A stretch of DNA of 64,000 bases from Torreya grandis (GCA_037957365.1 JARHVA010008428.1:62001-126000), one strand, 5' to 3'. Positions 1-12,580 are shown, counted from the stretch's first letter. Numbers and translations: made by a program. The notes: generated by a model from the sequence alone, not told the origin.

Positions 1-1901
1 TGCCTAATAAGTCTAGTCTACCCTCAAGAACTAAATCTCTCTCTGCATACCTTCTTAGAGTTTTTAGGCTTAAACCATGTTATTTCATGTTAAATAAAAC
101 TTTCCATACCTTAATTTCAATAATTTAAGCCTTATATCTCATATTTCATCATCTACCTACCCCAATTTCAATTTTCTTATTTCCTAGAGTAATCTCTATC
201 TGAGACAGAATATAGGGTATCTCACTTATTTGCTCAAGAAAAATTAAGGTATTGGAGGATCAAAGAGGTAATGAAGGTACTCTTTCCCAATTTTCAAGGT
301 TAGATCACAATCAAAACACCTTCAAATACTCCAAACATGTAACGCTAACTATGTAGGAGTTGTAAGTTTATATGTAGGTTAAGGCCTAAGCTAATTTATT
401 ACATTATTTTACCTACCCTAAACATCTCATGAGAATATTATTTTCATAATTAAGGAATTAACAATGTTTTAAAACTCCTCATCATCCATGTTAGCCTCTT
501 TAACCCATCTCTATACTCAATTAGACCTGACTAGAAGATTGTGTAGTTACTTAAGAAAAAGGCAAGCCTTAGGTGGACATTTTGCATTCAACCATACATC
601 CTCTACTCTAATTCTCCCTTAAGTATTTGAATTCAATCCATACCTATTTGGGTTTAGACCAACTCTACTTTGTATTTTTCTAACATCTAAATTATTTGTT
701 CCAACTTGTCACACTACAGTCAAATTGTTGGTTATCATTTGTGATCAAGAGGGAACCTATAGGTGATGGTTTACATCAAATATTGAATATGAAACCCATT
801 TTACTATCCCTTAAAATTATATTATAATTTTTATTATTAAATATTCATTTATCTAAAATTTGGGCTTTCATTACATCTTAATACATTGAAGGGCCACTCG
901 AACTTACAACACTACAGAGAATACCTAAATTCTACAATGTAAGAATGCATGGAATAGGAGTCTTATATCATCAAAATCCTTTGACCAAATAACCCTTTAT
1001 CATGAAAATCCTTTGATATCACATCTATACTACATTATGGAAACATTAGACTAGTTGACACCTTAAAAATTTTCATCATGAAAAAGATCAAAAGAAAGAC
1101 CAGGTCTTTATTTGGAGATTTTAAGGTAACTAGTCCCTAAACTCTTTCTCTATGTATGAACATGGATCTTCATGTTTGCTTTCCATTCTATGGTTCCAAC
1201 ATGTTTTCTATGGAATTATTTGACTACATAATACCTTAAATAAGATCTTCAACATGATCAAACTGTTCATTCCAAATACTCAAACCTCTTGTAGGTGCCT
1301 ATAAGTGCACACACAATTACAAACAAGGTATTGAAGATGAAACATGGATAATATGCATGTTAGATGACCTTGTGATTAATATTAGACCTCTAAAAAGTAT
1401 TAAACTAATATTTTAACATTTAAATACTCTAAACAAGTCAAATACCTCATGTTAACATTCTTAACCTCGTATATGTATGTATGCAGGGGGTCTGTATGTG
1501 AATGTATGATATATGATTATGTACATGGTAGACTAGTTACATAAATAATAATATACCTTCACCACTGATGCTATGAAGTTCCTCCATGTCTCTATACTTT
1601 ATTGAACTCTTAGAATAATTTAAACACTTATATTATAACCCTATAATCCTTTTTGGAGAACTATAAGTATACATACAAAAGTAGGCAAGGCAAAACCTTA
1701 TGCATATGTAAGAATTGGTGTCTTGTCCAAATCCAAATTAATATTGGATGGATCAAAAGTATTGTTTCTACTTTAGGAGCTATCTCATCATTTTTAAAAC
1801 CTCATGCTTAGACACAATGGTTAAACAAGGTTATCCTTTACCTAACTGTGTATGATAGTCACACAAAAAATTAATTGTGTTAGCTTTTCTTGATTAAAAC
1901 A
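1..1901 (-). mobile_element. E1 left LTR, part A (cut off by window start)
   Basis: Non-coding LTR sequence of the long-LTR element E1. It matches, in the same order, 16.95-17.80 kb and then 23.19-24.15 kb, which are the two parts of the E1 right LTR. Examples are the shared phrases 'gtctagtctac' (position 12 and about 16968), 'aacctataggtgatgg' (about 755 and about 17630) and 'accttatgcatatgtaag' (about 1694 and about 23950). About 1.9 kb of LTR lies upstream of the window, judging from the right copy. Because E1 reads on the minus strand, this is its 3' LTR. It is interrupted at 1901 by E0 and resumes at 11581. No gene was seen here. Confidence 0.8.
929..933. other. Empty site for the solo LTR inserted in the sister LTR
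   Basis: The bases 'attct' here sit in uninterrupted LTR sequence ('agaatacctaa attct acaatg'). In the right LTR the same place is split by the solo LTR at 17807-23182, flanked by 'atttt' and 'attct'. This shows the pre-insertion state. Confidence 0.7.
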
Positions 1902-2284
1902 TGTTAGTGCCCAAAATTGCACTGAAGCAATTGGGCCCTTGTCAAGTGAAAATTCTTAAGTCCATCCCAAGTTGAGTATCAATGTCTAAGTCATTATCCC
2001 AACTTCTATTTCAAAGTGTTCTTTTGAAAATGACAAGTTCATGTTTAAGAGGTTAGGTGATTTAACTAGGTCTTTACTTAGTGTATTTCATTTGGGAACT
2101 TTGTATTGGGTATTTTCTTGTGTCAATTTTAGACCATGTGAACTATTTATTTGTTTTAAAATGGAGGTAGATCCAATGACACATGTTTATGTAGATCAGG
2201 ATGATCTAACAGTGTGCAATCAAATATGAAGAGTCAAAGGAACATAAGAATCTTGTGGAGTTGCCAAGTGGCACATATTTGGGG

Positions 2285-2830
2285 CCAAGAACAATGGAAA
2301 TAACCCTTCAGGCATTTTGCCTGCATAAAAAGATTGAAATAAATCCTTTGTTTTAAAAAAATTTAAAGTATTATTTGTTTTAGAATTTTTATCCATGGCA
2401 AAAGGTTCAAATGGCGCTTGCCCTTTAGGCATTTTTCCCACACAAAAATCATAAAATAATTGTAATGACTTATTTATTTTGGCCAAAGTGTCTATGAATA
2501 GTTCAAAGGATCATTTTTCCTTTGAAAAATTTCCGAAGTGTCATTTCCTTCAGGCATTTTGCCCTTTGAAAATTCTCAAAGGATACATTTAGAAGGGTCA
2601 TTTTGCCTTTGTAAAATTTCTAAAAGATCATTTCCTTCGAGCATTTTGTCCTTGAAACATTCTTGAAGGACACCTTCAAAAAGTTTAAAAGGCACTTCCA
2701 AGATATCTGAAGGACCATTCCAAAAGGCTGAAGGGCAATTCTATAGGGTAGGTGCCCTTGACAAAAATTTTGAAAGGTAATTTTAGAAAGCAAAAGGGTA
2801 TGTTAAAAATGGTTGAAGGGTACTTTTGGT
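2285..2830 (+). repeat. Degenerate tandem repeats in E0 LTR (ggcattttgccctt type)
   Basis: Repeated units of roughly 50-65 bases carry 'ggcattttgcccttt' followed by 'gaaaattcttgaagg'. Phrases such as 'tcatttccttcaggcatttt' and 'tcatttccttcgagcatttt' recur. Each unit contains short self-complementary stretches (aaagggcaa / ttgcccttt), so the transcript could fold. The equivalent block in the other LTR is 8050-8610. Confidence 0.7.
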
Positions 2831-2936
2831 AATGTTCCTGTAAAGTAGAAGTCTTATTTCCTTAGAGAATTTTCCTATACAAAATGTTCAAAAGAATTAC
2901 ATTTATTTAAGAAAAGTACCAAGTTTAATTTATATG

Positions 2937-3180
2937 GGGAAATTGTTTTGGACAAAATATCTAAAACAATTATCCTAATGAGGATAAAGGAGGTAAGTCT
3001 CAATTCTTTTATAAAAATTATGAGATAATAATTTATTTTAGGGAATTATTTTGGACAAAATGTTGGAAAGAATTATCTTGATGAAGACAAAAAGTTGACT
3101 TAATTCTTGCAAGAAAAGTGTGAAGTCAAAATACTTTGGGGAAATTGTCTTGTATATTTAATTAAAAATAATTATCCCAA
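2937..3180 (+). repeat. Three ~100-bp tandem units in E0 LTR
   Basis: Three units start near 2937, 3040 and 3137, each with 'ggggaaattgttttggacaaaat...aacaattatcc' followed by an 'aaag..gaagtc' stretch. The same triplet is found at about 8705-8960 in the 3' LTR, so it was present before insertion. Confidence 0.65.
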
Positions 3181-5208
3181 CAGAGTGCCAAAAAAAAATT
3201 GTAGGACAATTTTTTTGAAGAGAAGCCCAAAGTAGAAGTGTTGAGGATAAAGAGAAGTTGAAGATAGAAATGTCAAAGCAAATAGGAATACCAAAGACAA
3301 AGATTCAAAGTGGATAAAAGTCCCATAGGAAATTTATAAATTATAGATATGATGGTCTCGTTGACATCTTTTGATAGGTGCATGGATGTCAAATTTAAGC
3401 TATGGCACATAGCTATTGGGATTCAAATATCCAAGATAGTCATGTGAGAATCAATTGTAGACCCCATGAAGTAGTTGTTTGTTTTCAAATGGAGGCAGAT
3501 CTAATGGCACACATTTACATGGAGTAAGATGACTCGATGGTGCATGATCAGAGATAAAGAGTTAAAGGAACATAGGAATCCTATGGGTATATCAAATGGC
3601 ACATCCTTAGGGCCAAGAATAGGTGACAACCAATAATGTTCCACCCCTTAGATCATGATATGATGGATCACATTTTCTCACCCCATCTAAATCTAATGGT
3701 TCATGGATAATGTTGAAAGTTTAATAACCCTATGAGAAAATGTATAAATGATAAGTGGTATGGTTGTGTTACATAGATTATAAAATGAGCATCTCATGCA
3801 TGATCTATGGCTCATTTTTGTTTAGGAAAGGATGATCTAATGATGCAAGTCAAGATGTACTTTTTAAAGGGATCAAATTGCATGAGGAAGTGACAAGAGT
3901 CTATATTAGAGTTAATAAATTAAATTAGTCACTCCTAGGCCCACATACACCTATTTGGATCTGATGTGGTGTGACAAATGTTAGTATATGGTAGGTTTTA
4001 GTCTAAAAGTTCAAACTTGACAACTCTTTCCTTATCAATCAATAATTCAAAACATAGAAGGTCCATGAGCTGTTCCAAATTGAATATTTCCAATCATGAT
4101 CATGGATCATTTTCTATTTTATGTCACAAGTAGATCATTTTTGAGCCATCATTTCAATAATAGGTTATCCCATGGCATGCACAAAAATTAAAGGTAATTA
4201 TCTGAGAGGTTTTAGCTATGTAGATAACTATTCACTGACCTCTCCAAGTGAATTACTCATGGCAACAAAGTTTGTATGGAATCTACCATGAAATTCACCT
4301 TTTAGATAGGTCTAAAGGGGCATATTTAGGTAGTTCTACATAGGTACAAAATCTATTTGCATCCCCAAATGATTTTCTCCCACTGGATATGTAAACAAGT
4401 AGTCAAGATCATCTCTAGGCAATTGGAAGTCCTCATCATTCCTTGTAGAGGAAGCTGTAAGAATGATTATTTTCTTGCAAGTGGATGAGGATATTAGGCA
4501 TGAAAAAAGACATAATCTACATGCAAATATCTTAGTAGACTTAAAGTCTTGTTTTTCCATTTTACAAGTTGTACCCATAGTGTCATATTCAAAAATGTAT
4601 AAATATAAGGCTTGTCTTTTATTCGAGAGGTTGGTTGGCCATTATGTTGGTCATTGTCTTCCTTATTATAGGGTCTTCCACATTTTGAGATCACTATTAT
4701 GTGTGTTTTGTCTCTCTTGCTAAGGTGTTTTTATTTATACAACCATTAGCAAGCTTTGAGAGAATATCCATATATCTCCCCTATCCAACTTGGAGAAAAT
4801 CCACCATGCTTGTCCCTATGGCATCGTTTTGAAATGTTGATATATGTAATATTGTCTTGTAAAGTTAATGAAAATGCTTGTGATTTTCTAATATTTTATA
4901 TTGATGATGTGTAGTAATATTTTTTAAAAATGTTGTTGATAGGACATCTCATTCCCTACTCATTATTGGTTGTCATCTCAGGCTTAGAGCTAGGTTATAA
5001 ATCCCTTTCTACATTAAATTTGGAATTATGTTATTGAATAACTTATTAGGGAACCCTAGGTTTAGGGATTTAATGGGAAAAAGCAAATCAATTATGGTAG
5101 TTTTATTATCTTGCATTTAATTTTTCTACATCTTTTCATCAAATGATGTTATGAATGTTAAAATAATCCATGCTAATTAAAGACCTCCATTGCACCATCC
5201 TCCCTTTT

Positions 5209-5216
5209 TATAAATA
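5209..5216 (+). promoter_or_regulatory. TATA-box candidate in E0 5' LTR
   Basis: TATAAATA follows a CT-rich run ('catcctccctttt') about 580 bases before the LTR end, a plausible U3/R position. In the 3' LTR the matching place (about 10980-10990) has decayed to 'ttttaaata'. The assignment rests on position and consensus only. Confidence 0.35.
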
Positions 5217-5798
5217 GCTAACTATCCTAACCTGTATATAACATTCCCTTTGCATATCATAAGTGTTATTTTCTAGTAAATGTATAAACATTGTATATTT
5301 AACATGTGTTTGTGTTTTTTCTTTGAAGCCTAGCATTGCAATCTTTATTTTAACCCCTATTATTGAATATTTTATAGAGTGAAGGTTGTAATCACATTCA
5401 TATCTATCTTAATTAGCTTGTGTATGTCCTAGAACATTTTATTATTCCATGTGACAACCCTTTTTGAGTAGAGTGAGTGAATTTGGTTATGTTCTAGTCA
5501 TATTTGTGTCTCTTTATGCCAATAATCCCCATGGAGGTTAAATTGTAGAATCTCTCCATGTGAGCAAGCTACCATGTAGGTCCTCTCACCTTGATTTAGG
5601 TATTAGAAAAAGTAGCAGGAGCTAACCATACCTTTATAGGTTCTTCTCAGTCATTTTCTTATTTTGGTCCATTCTTGATGCCAAATCCTCCCCTAGCTAC
5701 AATGACCTAATAGTGGGTTTTCCATCATTATTTTCCATTTTATTTCAGGTGTGTAAGGCCAGATTAGAGAGGTGTACAATTGGGAACCAACACTCTTC

Positions 5799-5816
5799 TA
5801 GTGTCATTGTTAGGGA
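5799..5816 (+). other. Primer binding site of E0 (Tat/Athila type, deaminated)
   Basis: The 18 bases TAGTGTCATTGTTAGGGA start six bases after the LTR end. They match the plant gypsy primer site TGGCGCCGTTGCCGGGGA with only G-to-A and C-to-T differences, as expected from decay of methylated cytosines. This fixes the element's orientation as plus and points to the Tat/Athila branch of Ty3/gypsy. The canonical sequence is from general knowledge of these families. Confidence 0.75.
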
Positions 5817-5935
5817 TATTTATTGTCACTCATTTTATCAAGGACTCTTATAAAGAGATAATATTAGTTTGAAATTTCTTTGCATGTATCTTCATTGATC
5901 TTATTCTCTTTGGTTCGTTAATGTCACCACTCTTT

Positions 5936-5953
5936 CAATGCCATTACTAGGGA
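5936..5953 (+). other. Second copy of the primer-site motif in E0
   Basis: CAATGCCATTACTAGGGA matches the same consensus, again by transitions only. It is preceded by 'cactctt', as is the first copy. The following sequence also repeats ('aaggactcttataaagagata' near 5845, 'agggactcttgaagagaaat' near 5985). The primer-site region is thus tandemly duplicated with a period of about 137 bases. Confidence 0.6.
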
Positions 5954-6410
5954 AAGAAAAGACACCCATGGCACTTATGTATTTAGGGACTCTTGAAGAG
6001 AAATGAAGATATAAGTATTTCAAATTTTAAGGTTCTCTACTTATGATTTGATATAGTTAGACTATCTTATCTATCAACACTACATCAATCCACTAGGGTC
6101 ATGCCGAAAATTCTTGAAGCTTGATAATTAACTTCTACTACATTTTTTACCAAGAACTAAAAATATCACATGTAAGAAGGTGTCTTTTCCCTTTTGAACA
6201 TTATTTTGAAAATTTTAGTGTCATTTCTTTCTATCTCATTGAGTTGAGCAAAGTTTTTTAGCATGTATCATAAGATTTTTTTAACTATTATATTCTAAAA
6301 TTTTGATTCTAATGGTGACTCTGACTTTATTTTCTAGTTTCAAGGAAGACCAATGCCTATTTTGAAAATCTTAATTACAAATTTGAGCATTTTTCTTATT
6401 TATTGCAAAG

Positions 6411-7036
6411 ATGGAAGGACTGAGATCATCTTTCAAAGGTGACTCATCAGAACCTTGTCTCACTATTATGTTTGCATCAAAGATGAAGGAGACAAGTTTG
6501 GAGGCCAGAATGGAAGTGCCTAATTTATTAAATGCTAAAGTAAATGTTGTGGAATTTCCTCTTGACATTGAGTGTTGTGACAAGTGCTTCCTCTCACATC
6601 TACCATGTGATACTACTAAAAGAAGTGATGAATATTTAGATAACCTGAGTATGCATCACCCAAATATGATATTTTTATGTTTGATTCTCAAGGTTCCCTA
6701 AGTTAGTTTTTTACCTCCATGGACATGATGTTCGCTACTACTGCATATAAATTTTAGAGTGTGGTAAAGAGGGTCCCAACATATGATTTTTCTTGTGATG
6801 ATGGTATAACGCAAGCATATGATTTACCTAATCATGATGCAATTGAAGATTGAGACTGTGCTTTGATAGAAGTACTAGACATGGATGTGGAATTGGGTGA
6901 CTCCATTGGGAATGTGGATGTTGTTGAGCAACCAATGGTTCTTGATGTTGGGGTTGAAAATAAGGGTTCTATTTGGAAGATGCCATTTGATGAAGATGGG
7001 GTTATCTTTTATGCCTTTGAATATGAAAAGTTCTAG
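6411..7036 (+). pseudogene. E0 internal reading-frame remnant
   Basis: An open frame of 96 codons begins at the ATG at 6411 (start MEGLRSSFKGDSSEP). A frame change near 6690 leads into 'MDMMFATTAYKF' (from about 6719), then an in-frame stop, 'KRVPTYDFSCDDG', another stop, and an acidic stretch with ELGDSIGNVDVVEQ and PFDEDGVIFYAFEYEKF, ending in TAG at about 7036. Joined loosely this is about 200 codons. No zinc knuckle, protease, RT or integrase motif was seen. It may be a gag leftover or an element-specific protein. The bias to Asp/Glu and long near-open runs argue that it once coded. Confidence 0.45.
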
Positions 7037-7261
7037 ACCCCTTTCAAGTAGTACTTTAAGTGAAAAATTGACATTATTGCTCCTGATGCACTCTTACTTG
7101 ACCCTCACATTATTGCAGCTAAAAAACATGTTTATTTACAATTGTTAAAGGAGTACTAGAATATTTTAGCTTGGTATTATCTAGATTTGAGATCATGCAA
7201 AGAGGATTTTATTTAATGTATCATCTTATTATAACATAACAATAATAACTTAAAGTAAGTG

Positions 7262-7383
7262 CAGAGATGGGTTTACTTCATCTTGGCCACCATTCTGCTA
7301 GAAGAGTTAAAGAGATTTTGGGATGGAAAAAATTTAGATCCACCAAATAATAGTAAGAATATGAAGCATTTCTTCAACTAAGT
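7262..7383 (+). pseudogene. Short coding remnant near the E0 3' end
   Basis: About 38 codons are open on the plus strand and end at TAA near 7382. They read RWVYFILATILLEELKR, then FWDGKNLDPPNN and KNMKHFFN. The family is not recognised. It may be the C-terminus of the protein whose earlier part lies at 6411-7036. Between 7383 and 7630 nothing is seen but T-rich sequence. Confidence 0.3.
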
Positions 7384-7635
7384 TTAGATAATGTACATAT
7401 TGTATAGTTTTTTTCTACTTTGTCTTTATATTATTTTATTGCCCCTATATTTTGGGCTTTACTTGTATAGTTTCCCTTTGTTTTGTTATGTCTTCATTTC
7501 CAAATCCACTTGATCTATTTTTGTAAGTTTTCCATGTTTTATTGAGCCCTCATCATTATTTTTTGAAATTTTCTAAGTCTTAACTCTGTAACCCAATGTA
7601 TTGGTACCTAGTCTTATGATATGTGGTTTTTTATA

Positions 7636-7672
7636 CGCCCATAGGGGGTATGCATCCCTAGGTGAGAGCTAG
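7636..7672 (+). other. Polypurine-tract region of E0
   Basis: The sequence just before the 3' LTR contains 'atagggggta' and 'aggtgagagctag', G/A-rich on the plus strand and directly abutting TGTTAG. This is the expected place for the plus-strand primer. The tract is not perfect. Confidence 0.45.
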
Positions 7673-10600
7673 TGTTAGTGCCCAAAATTACACTAAAGAA
7701 ATTGGGCCATTATCAGTGAAAATAACTAAGTCTAGCCAAAGCTTAGTATCAATTTTCAAATCATTAACCCAACTTATATTTCAAAGTGATCTTTTGAAAA
7801 GGTCATGTTCATAATTAATTGGCTAGGTGATTTAACTTGGACTTTTTCTTAATATATTTACTTTGATAACTTTGCATCAAGTATTTCCTTATGTCAATTT
7901 TAGACCTTGTGAAGTAACTATTTTTTTTTCAAATGGAGGTATATCCAATGACATGAAGTTACATGAAATAAGATGACCTAATGGTGCATGATCAAATATG
8001 AAGAGTCAAAGGAAAACATGAAGCCCATGAGGCTACCAAGTGGCACATCCTTAGGGCTAAGAACACTATACATATCCTTTTGAGCATTTTTCTTGCATAG
8101 AAATCCTAAAATAAATGATTTGTTTTGGAAAAAATGCAAAGTCTTATTTATTTTAGACCTTTTGTCTATAACAAAAGGTTTGAAGGGCACTTTCCCTTTG
8201 ATCAATTTTTTGGAGTAAAAATCCCAAAATAATTGAAAGGACTTATTTATTTTGGCCAAAGTGTCTAAAAGTAGTTTGAAGGGTCATTTTGCCTTTGCAA
8301 AATTTTTGAAGGGTCATTTACTTTAGGCATTTTACCCTTGTAAAATTCTTGAAGGACACTTGTAGAAGAGTCATTTTACCTTTGATAAAAATTTAAAGGA
8401 TCATTTCCTTTGGGCATTTTTCCCTTGAGAAACTCCTGAAGGGCACCTTCAAAAAGTTGGAAAGGCACTTTCATGATATTTGAAGGACCATTCCAAAAGG
8501 TTGAAGGGCAATTATATAGGGTAAGTGCCCTTGACAAAACTTTTGAAAGGTACTTTCAAAAATCAAAAGGGTATGTTCAAAATGGTTAAAAGGTATTTTT
8601 GACAAAGTGTTTGTGAAGCATAAGTCCTATTTCCTTTAGACATTTTACCTATATAAAATTTTTGAAAGACTTGCATTTCTTTGAGAAAAGTACCAAGTTC
8701 AATTTCTATAGGGAAATTATTTCAAATAAAATATTTGAAACAATTATCCCAACAAAGGCAAAGGAGTTAAGTCGCAATTTGTTTTTAGCAAAAGTGCAAG
8801 AGGCCAATTTTTTCATGGAAATTGTTTCAAATAAAGTGCTAAAAATATTCATCCTAATGAAGACAAGAGGCTGAAGACTCAATTATTATAAGAAATGTGT
8901 GAAGTCACTTTAGGGAAATTGTCTCAAACATTTAGTTTGAAACAATTATCCTGATAGAATGCCCAAAATAATTTTTATGGGATAATTGTGCTAAAGGAAA
9001 GCCTAAATTAGAAGTGTCAAGGATAAAGAGAAGCTAAAGATAAAAGTGTCAAAGAAAGTAGGAATGTCAAAGACAAAGACTCAAACAAAATTACCATGGG
9101 CAAAAGTTCATAAAGAAATTTTTGAATTACAGATATGATGTTCTTGTGGATGTGTTTTGATAGGTGTGGGAATGTCAACTTTAAGCTATGGAAAGTATCT
9201 TTTTAGACTTATATGTGTAGGATGGTCGTATAAGAATCAATTTTATAACCCATGAAGTAGTTGTTTATTTTCAAAAGGAGGTAGATCCAATGGTAAGTAT
9301 TTTCATAAAAGGGATGATTTAATAGTAAGTTGAAGATTCAAAAGAAGAAAAGAATCCCATAGGGTTGCAAAGTGGCACATCCTCAGGGTCAAGAATAGGA
9401 AATAACCAATAATGTTCCACCCCTCCAATCATGATCTGATGGAGTATGTTTGCTTGCCCTAGTTAGATTTGATGGTGTATGGCTAATGTTGAAAGGTTAA
9501 TGACCCTATGAGAAAATGTATAAATGACAAGTGGCAAGGATCTGTGTCACAAATTAGAAATTAAGAATCTCATGCAAAATCTACAACTCACATTTACTCA
9601 GGTAAGGATGATCCAATGATTCAAGATAATGTGGTATTTTCAAAGGGCTCAAATTGCATGAGGAAGTGACAAGTGTCTAGATTGGAGACAATTAATCAAC
9701 TTAGTCACTCTTAGTCCCATAAATGCCTAGTTTGATCTAATGTGACATGCCAAATATTAGTATGTGGTAAGATTCAATGTTAAAATTGATGGCTCTTTTT
9801 TGGTTAGGAAATGAGTTAAAACATAGAAGAAGGACCATGAGCCATTCCAGAGAAAATATTTTCAATCATGATCGTAGATCATTTTTTATTTTATGTCACA
9901 TTCAAATCATTCTCAAGCCATCATTGCAATAATAGGTTATCACATGGCATGCACAAAAAAGAAAGGCATATGTCCAAGAGGTTTTATCTATGTAAGAAAC
10001 CATCCACTAGCATCTCCAAGGTAGTTTCACATGGCAACAAAGTTTGTTCAGACTCTAGCATGAAATTCACCTTCTAGGTGGGTGTAAAGGGGCATCTTCC
10101 GATAGTTATATATAGGGACAAAATATGTTTAGTTGCTCAAATGATTTTTCCCTCTAGCTATGCACGTGAGTGGTTAAAATCATATCTAGGTGTTTGTGAG
10201 TCCTCATCATTCCTTGTAGAGGTAGTTGTAATAATGATTTTTTTCTTGTAAGTGGATGAGGATCTTAGGTGTGGAAAAAGGCATATTTAAAATATAAGTA
10301 TCTTGGTGAACTTGAAGGGTTGTTTTGAAAAATTTTAAGTTGTGACCCATAGTTTCATATTCAAAAATGTATAAATAGAAGGCTTATCTTTTATTTGAGA
10401 GGTTGGTTGGCCATTATGTTGGTCAATGTCTTCCTTAGTATAGGATCTTCCACATTTTGGGATCATTATTATGTGTTTTTTTAATCTCTCTTGCTAAGGT
10501 GGTTAAAGATGTACAACCATTATCAAGCTCTAAGAGCATCTCCATATGTCTCCCCTATCCAACATGGAGAAAAACTACCATGCTTTTCCCCATGGCAACA

Positions 10601-11580
10601 TTCTGTAATGTTGATGTATGTAATATTTTCTTAAAAAGTTAATGGAAATACACATGATTATCTATTATTTTATGTTAATGAATTACAATAATATGTTTTA
10701 CAAATGTTGTTGTTAGGACATCTCATTCCCTACTCATTATTAGTTGTCATCTTAGGCTTGGAGCTAGGTTATAAATCACTTTCTATGTTACATTTATAAT
10801 TATGTTTCTAAATAACTTGTTAGGGAACCCTAGTTTTATGGATTCAATGGGAAAAGGCAAATCACTTCTGGTAGTTCCATTAGATTGCATTTAAGTTTTT
10901 TTGCATCTTTGCATTAGATGATGTTATAAATGTTAAAATAATCCATGTTGGTTGAAGATCACCATCACACCATCCTCCCTTTTTTTAAATAACTAACTAT
11001 CCTACATTGTCTTACCCTACATATAACATGACCTTTACATATCATAAGTGTTATTTGCTAGTATATGCATAAACATTGTATACTTAACATGTGTTTACAT
11101 TTTATGCTTTGAAGTCTAAAATTGAAATATTTATTTTAGACCATGCTGTTGAATATTTTATAGAATGAATGTTGCAATCACATTCATATCTATCTTAAGT
11201 AGCTTGTGTCTAGCCTATAACATTTGCTTATTTTTTATGATAACCCTTCCTAAGTGGAGTGAATTAGTTTGGTTATGTTCTAGGTAGATTTGTATCTCTC
11301 TATGTTGATAATCCCCATGGAGGTTGAATTTCATAATCTCTCCATGTGAGAAAGCTACCCCATAGGTCCTCTCACCTTGGTTTAGGTAGTGTCAAAAGTA
11401 ACAGGGAGATGACCATACCCTCTATAGGAGCCTCTTAGTCATTTTATTAGTCTAGTTTATTCTTGATTCTAAACCCTCCTTTGGATACAAATACATACTA
11501 TAAAAATTTCCACCATTTCTTTCCATTTTCTTTCAAATGTGAAAGGATATATTGGAGAGGCGTATAATTGGGAACCAATA
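7673..11580 (+). repeat. E0 3' LTR (3.9 kb)
   Basis: Colinear copy of 1902-5792, beginning 'tgttagtgcccaaaatta' and ending 'gggaaccaata' (terminal CA decayed to TA). Copies of the LTR tandem blocks lie at about 8050-8610 and 8705-8960. Frames at 7978-8259, 8662-8874, 9868-10077 and 10457-10642 are not kept open in the 5' LTR and are not annotated as genes. Confidence 0.9.
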
Positions 11581-12580
11581 TAACATTCATGTTAGACCCT
11601 TTGAAATTGAGCTTGGAAGTGGAGGGGATGATTTACATGACATATGAGAGGTTAAAACATAAATATACCATTGTTATAAAACACTATAGGAAATAAAAAC
11701 CTCAGTAGTTGATGAAACTTGTTTGTAACTCTATTAGTGCACTAAACTTGTAACTGGAGAAGTTTGAGATCATCAAATCACCTCCCAACATGAAAAGAAT
11801 AATTGAAAACATGAAATTGGTAAGTTCACATCCTAAAATCAATTTCAAAAAGTGGTTTATATGGATTGACTTAAATAAGAATAAAACCTACAGGGTATGG
11901 GGATTAACATGCAAAATGAGACAGTCAACTTCTAAAGGATGGCTCATAAATTAAAGGAAAAAAATAATTGAAATATTGAAATTAAAATTAATTATACCAA
12001 GTTTAATATCTACCACAAGGTCATTTGACTTGAAACTTCTCCTATTGGCCGTACCAAAAAGAAACCTATTAACCAGTTTTCCATGTCTAGTGGAGTGATG
12101 ACATATAATAATGGTTTTGGACTATTTTTTATTTTTAATAAGAATATAAAACATCTAAATGGTTTCAAGGAATATTAATAATCATTCCAAAATCTTTCCT
12201 CATGTGCCATTCTCCTCTAGAAGTTGTATAATTGCCAAAACTACCCAAACTACCACTTTTCTTTGTGTTTCAACATAGTACCTACAAGTTTCATTTATGG
12301 ACTAAAATTATTGAAAATTATCTCAAATAATAAATTTTGAGATATTTTTTTATCACTTTTCCACCTAATAAAATTGTACTACCTTCATTAATGACTTTAA
12401 AAGTGACCCTATGTGACATAAAATGACTTAGGACTAAATTGGACTATGACCAAGGTAAATATCTCATTAAATAAAATAAAATATGACCATTAAACACCAT
12501 ATTAAATATTAATATACCCATAAAAAAATTTGGACTATATGGGGTTGACCTATTTTGACTAGTGATCAAAATAGTCAACA
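11581..12580 (-). mobile_element. E1 left LTR, part B
   Basis: Resumes E1's left LTR after E0. It matches 24151-25135 base for base in order (for example 'cacctcccaacatgaaaa', and 'ttgac' followed by 'caaaatagtcaaca' at the end). It ends in CAACA at 12580, the inverse of the TGTTG start. No gene was seen. Confidence 0.85.

Larger units (their letters stand above)
1902..5792 (+). repeat. E0 5' LTR (3.9 kb)
   Basis: Begins 'tgttagtgcccaaaa' and ends 'gggaaccaaca'. It is colinear with 7673-11580 along its whole length, with scattered substitutions (mostly transitions) and small indels. It holds two blocks of degenerate tandem repeats and a TATA-like box near 5209. Short open frames inside (2041-2229, 2220-2486, 4336-4723) are not conserved in the other LTR and are taken as chance. 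Confidence 0.9.
1902..11580 (+). mobile_element. E0: LTR retrotransposon with giant LTRs and tiny internal region
   Basis: A complete but decayed plus-strand element: 5' LTR 1902-5792, internal 5793-7672, 3' LTR 7673-11580. LTR termini are TGTTAG...AACA in the 5' copy and TGTTAG...AATA in the 3' copy. The flanking 5-bp target duplication is aaaca (1897-1901) and taaca (11581-11585). The empty site 'caaca' is preserved at 24150-24154 in the sister E1 LTR, which runs uninterrupted there. The primer site is of the Tat/Athila type. LTRs make up about 80% of the element, and no gag, RT or integrase can be recognised. This resembles the LARD class (large retrotransposon derivatives) described in plants. 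LTR divergence marks an old insertion, younger than E1. Confidence 0.9.

Noticed and set aside
4336..4723. Overlapping short frames on both strands within the E0 5' LTR.
   Set aside because: The homologous part of the 3' LTR (about 10.1-10.5 kb) does not keep them open.
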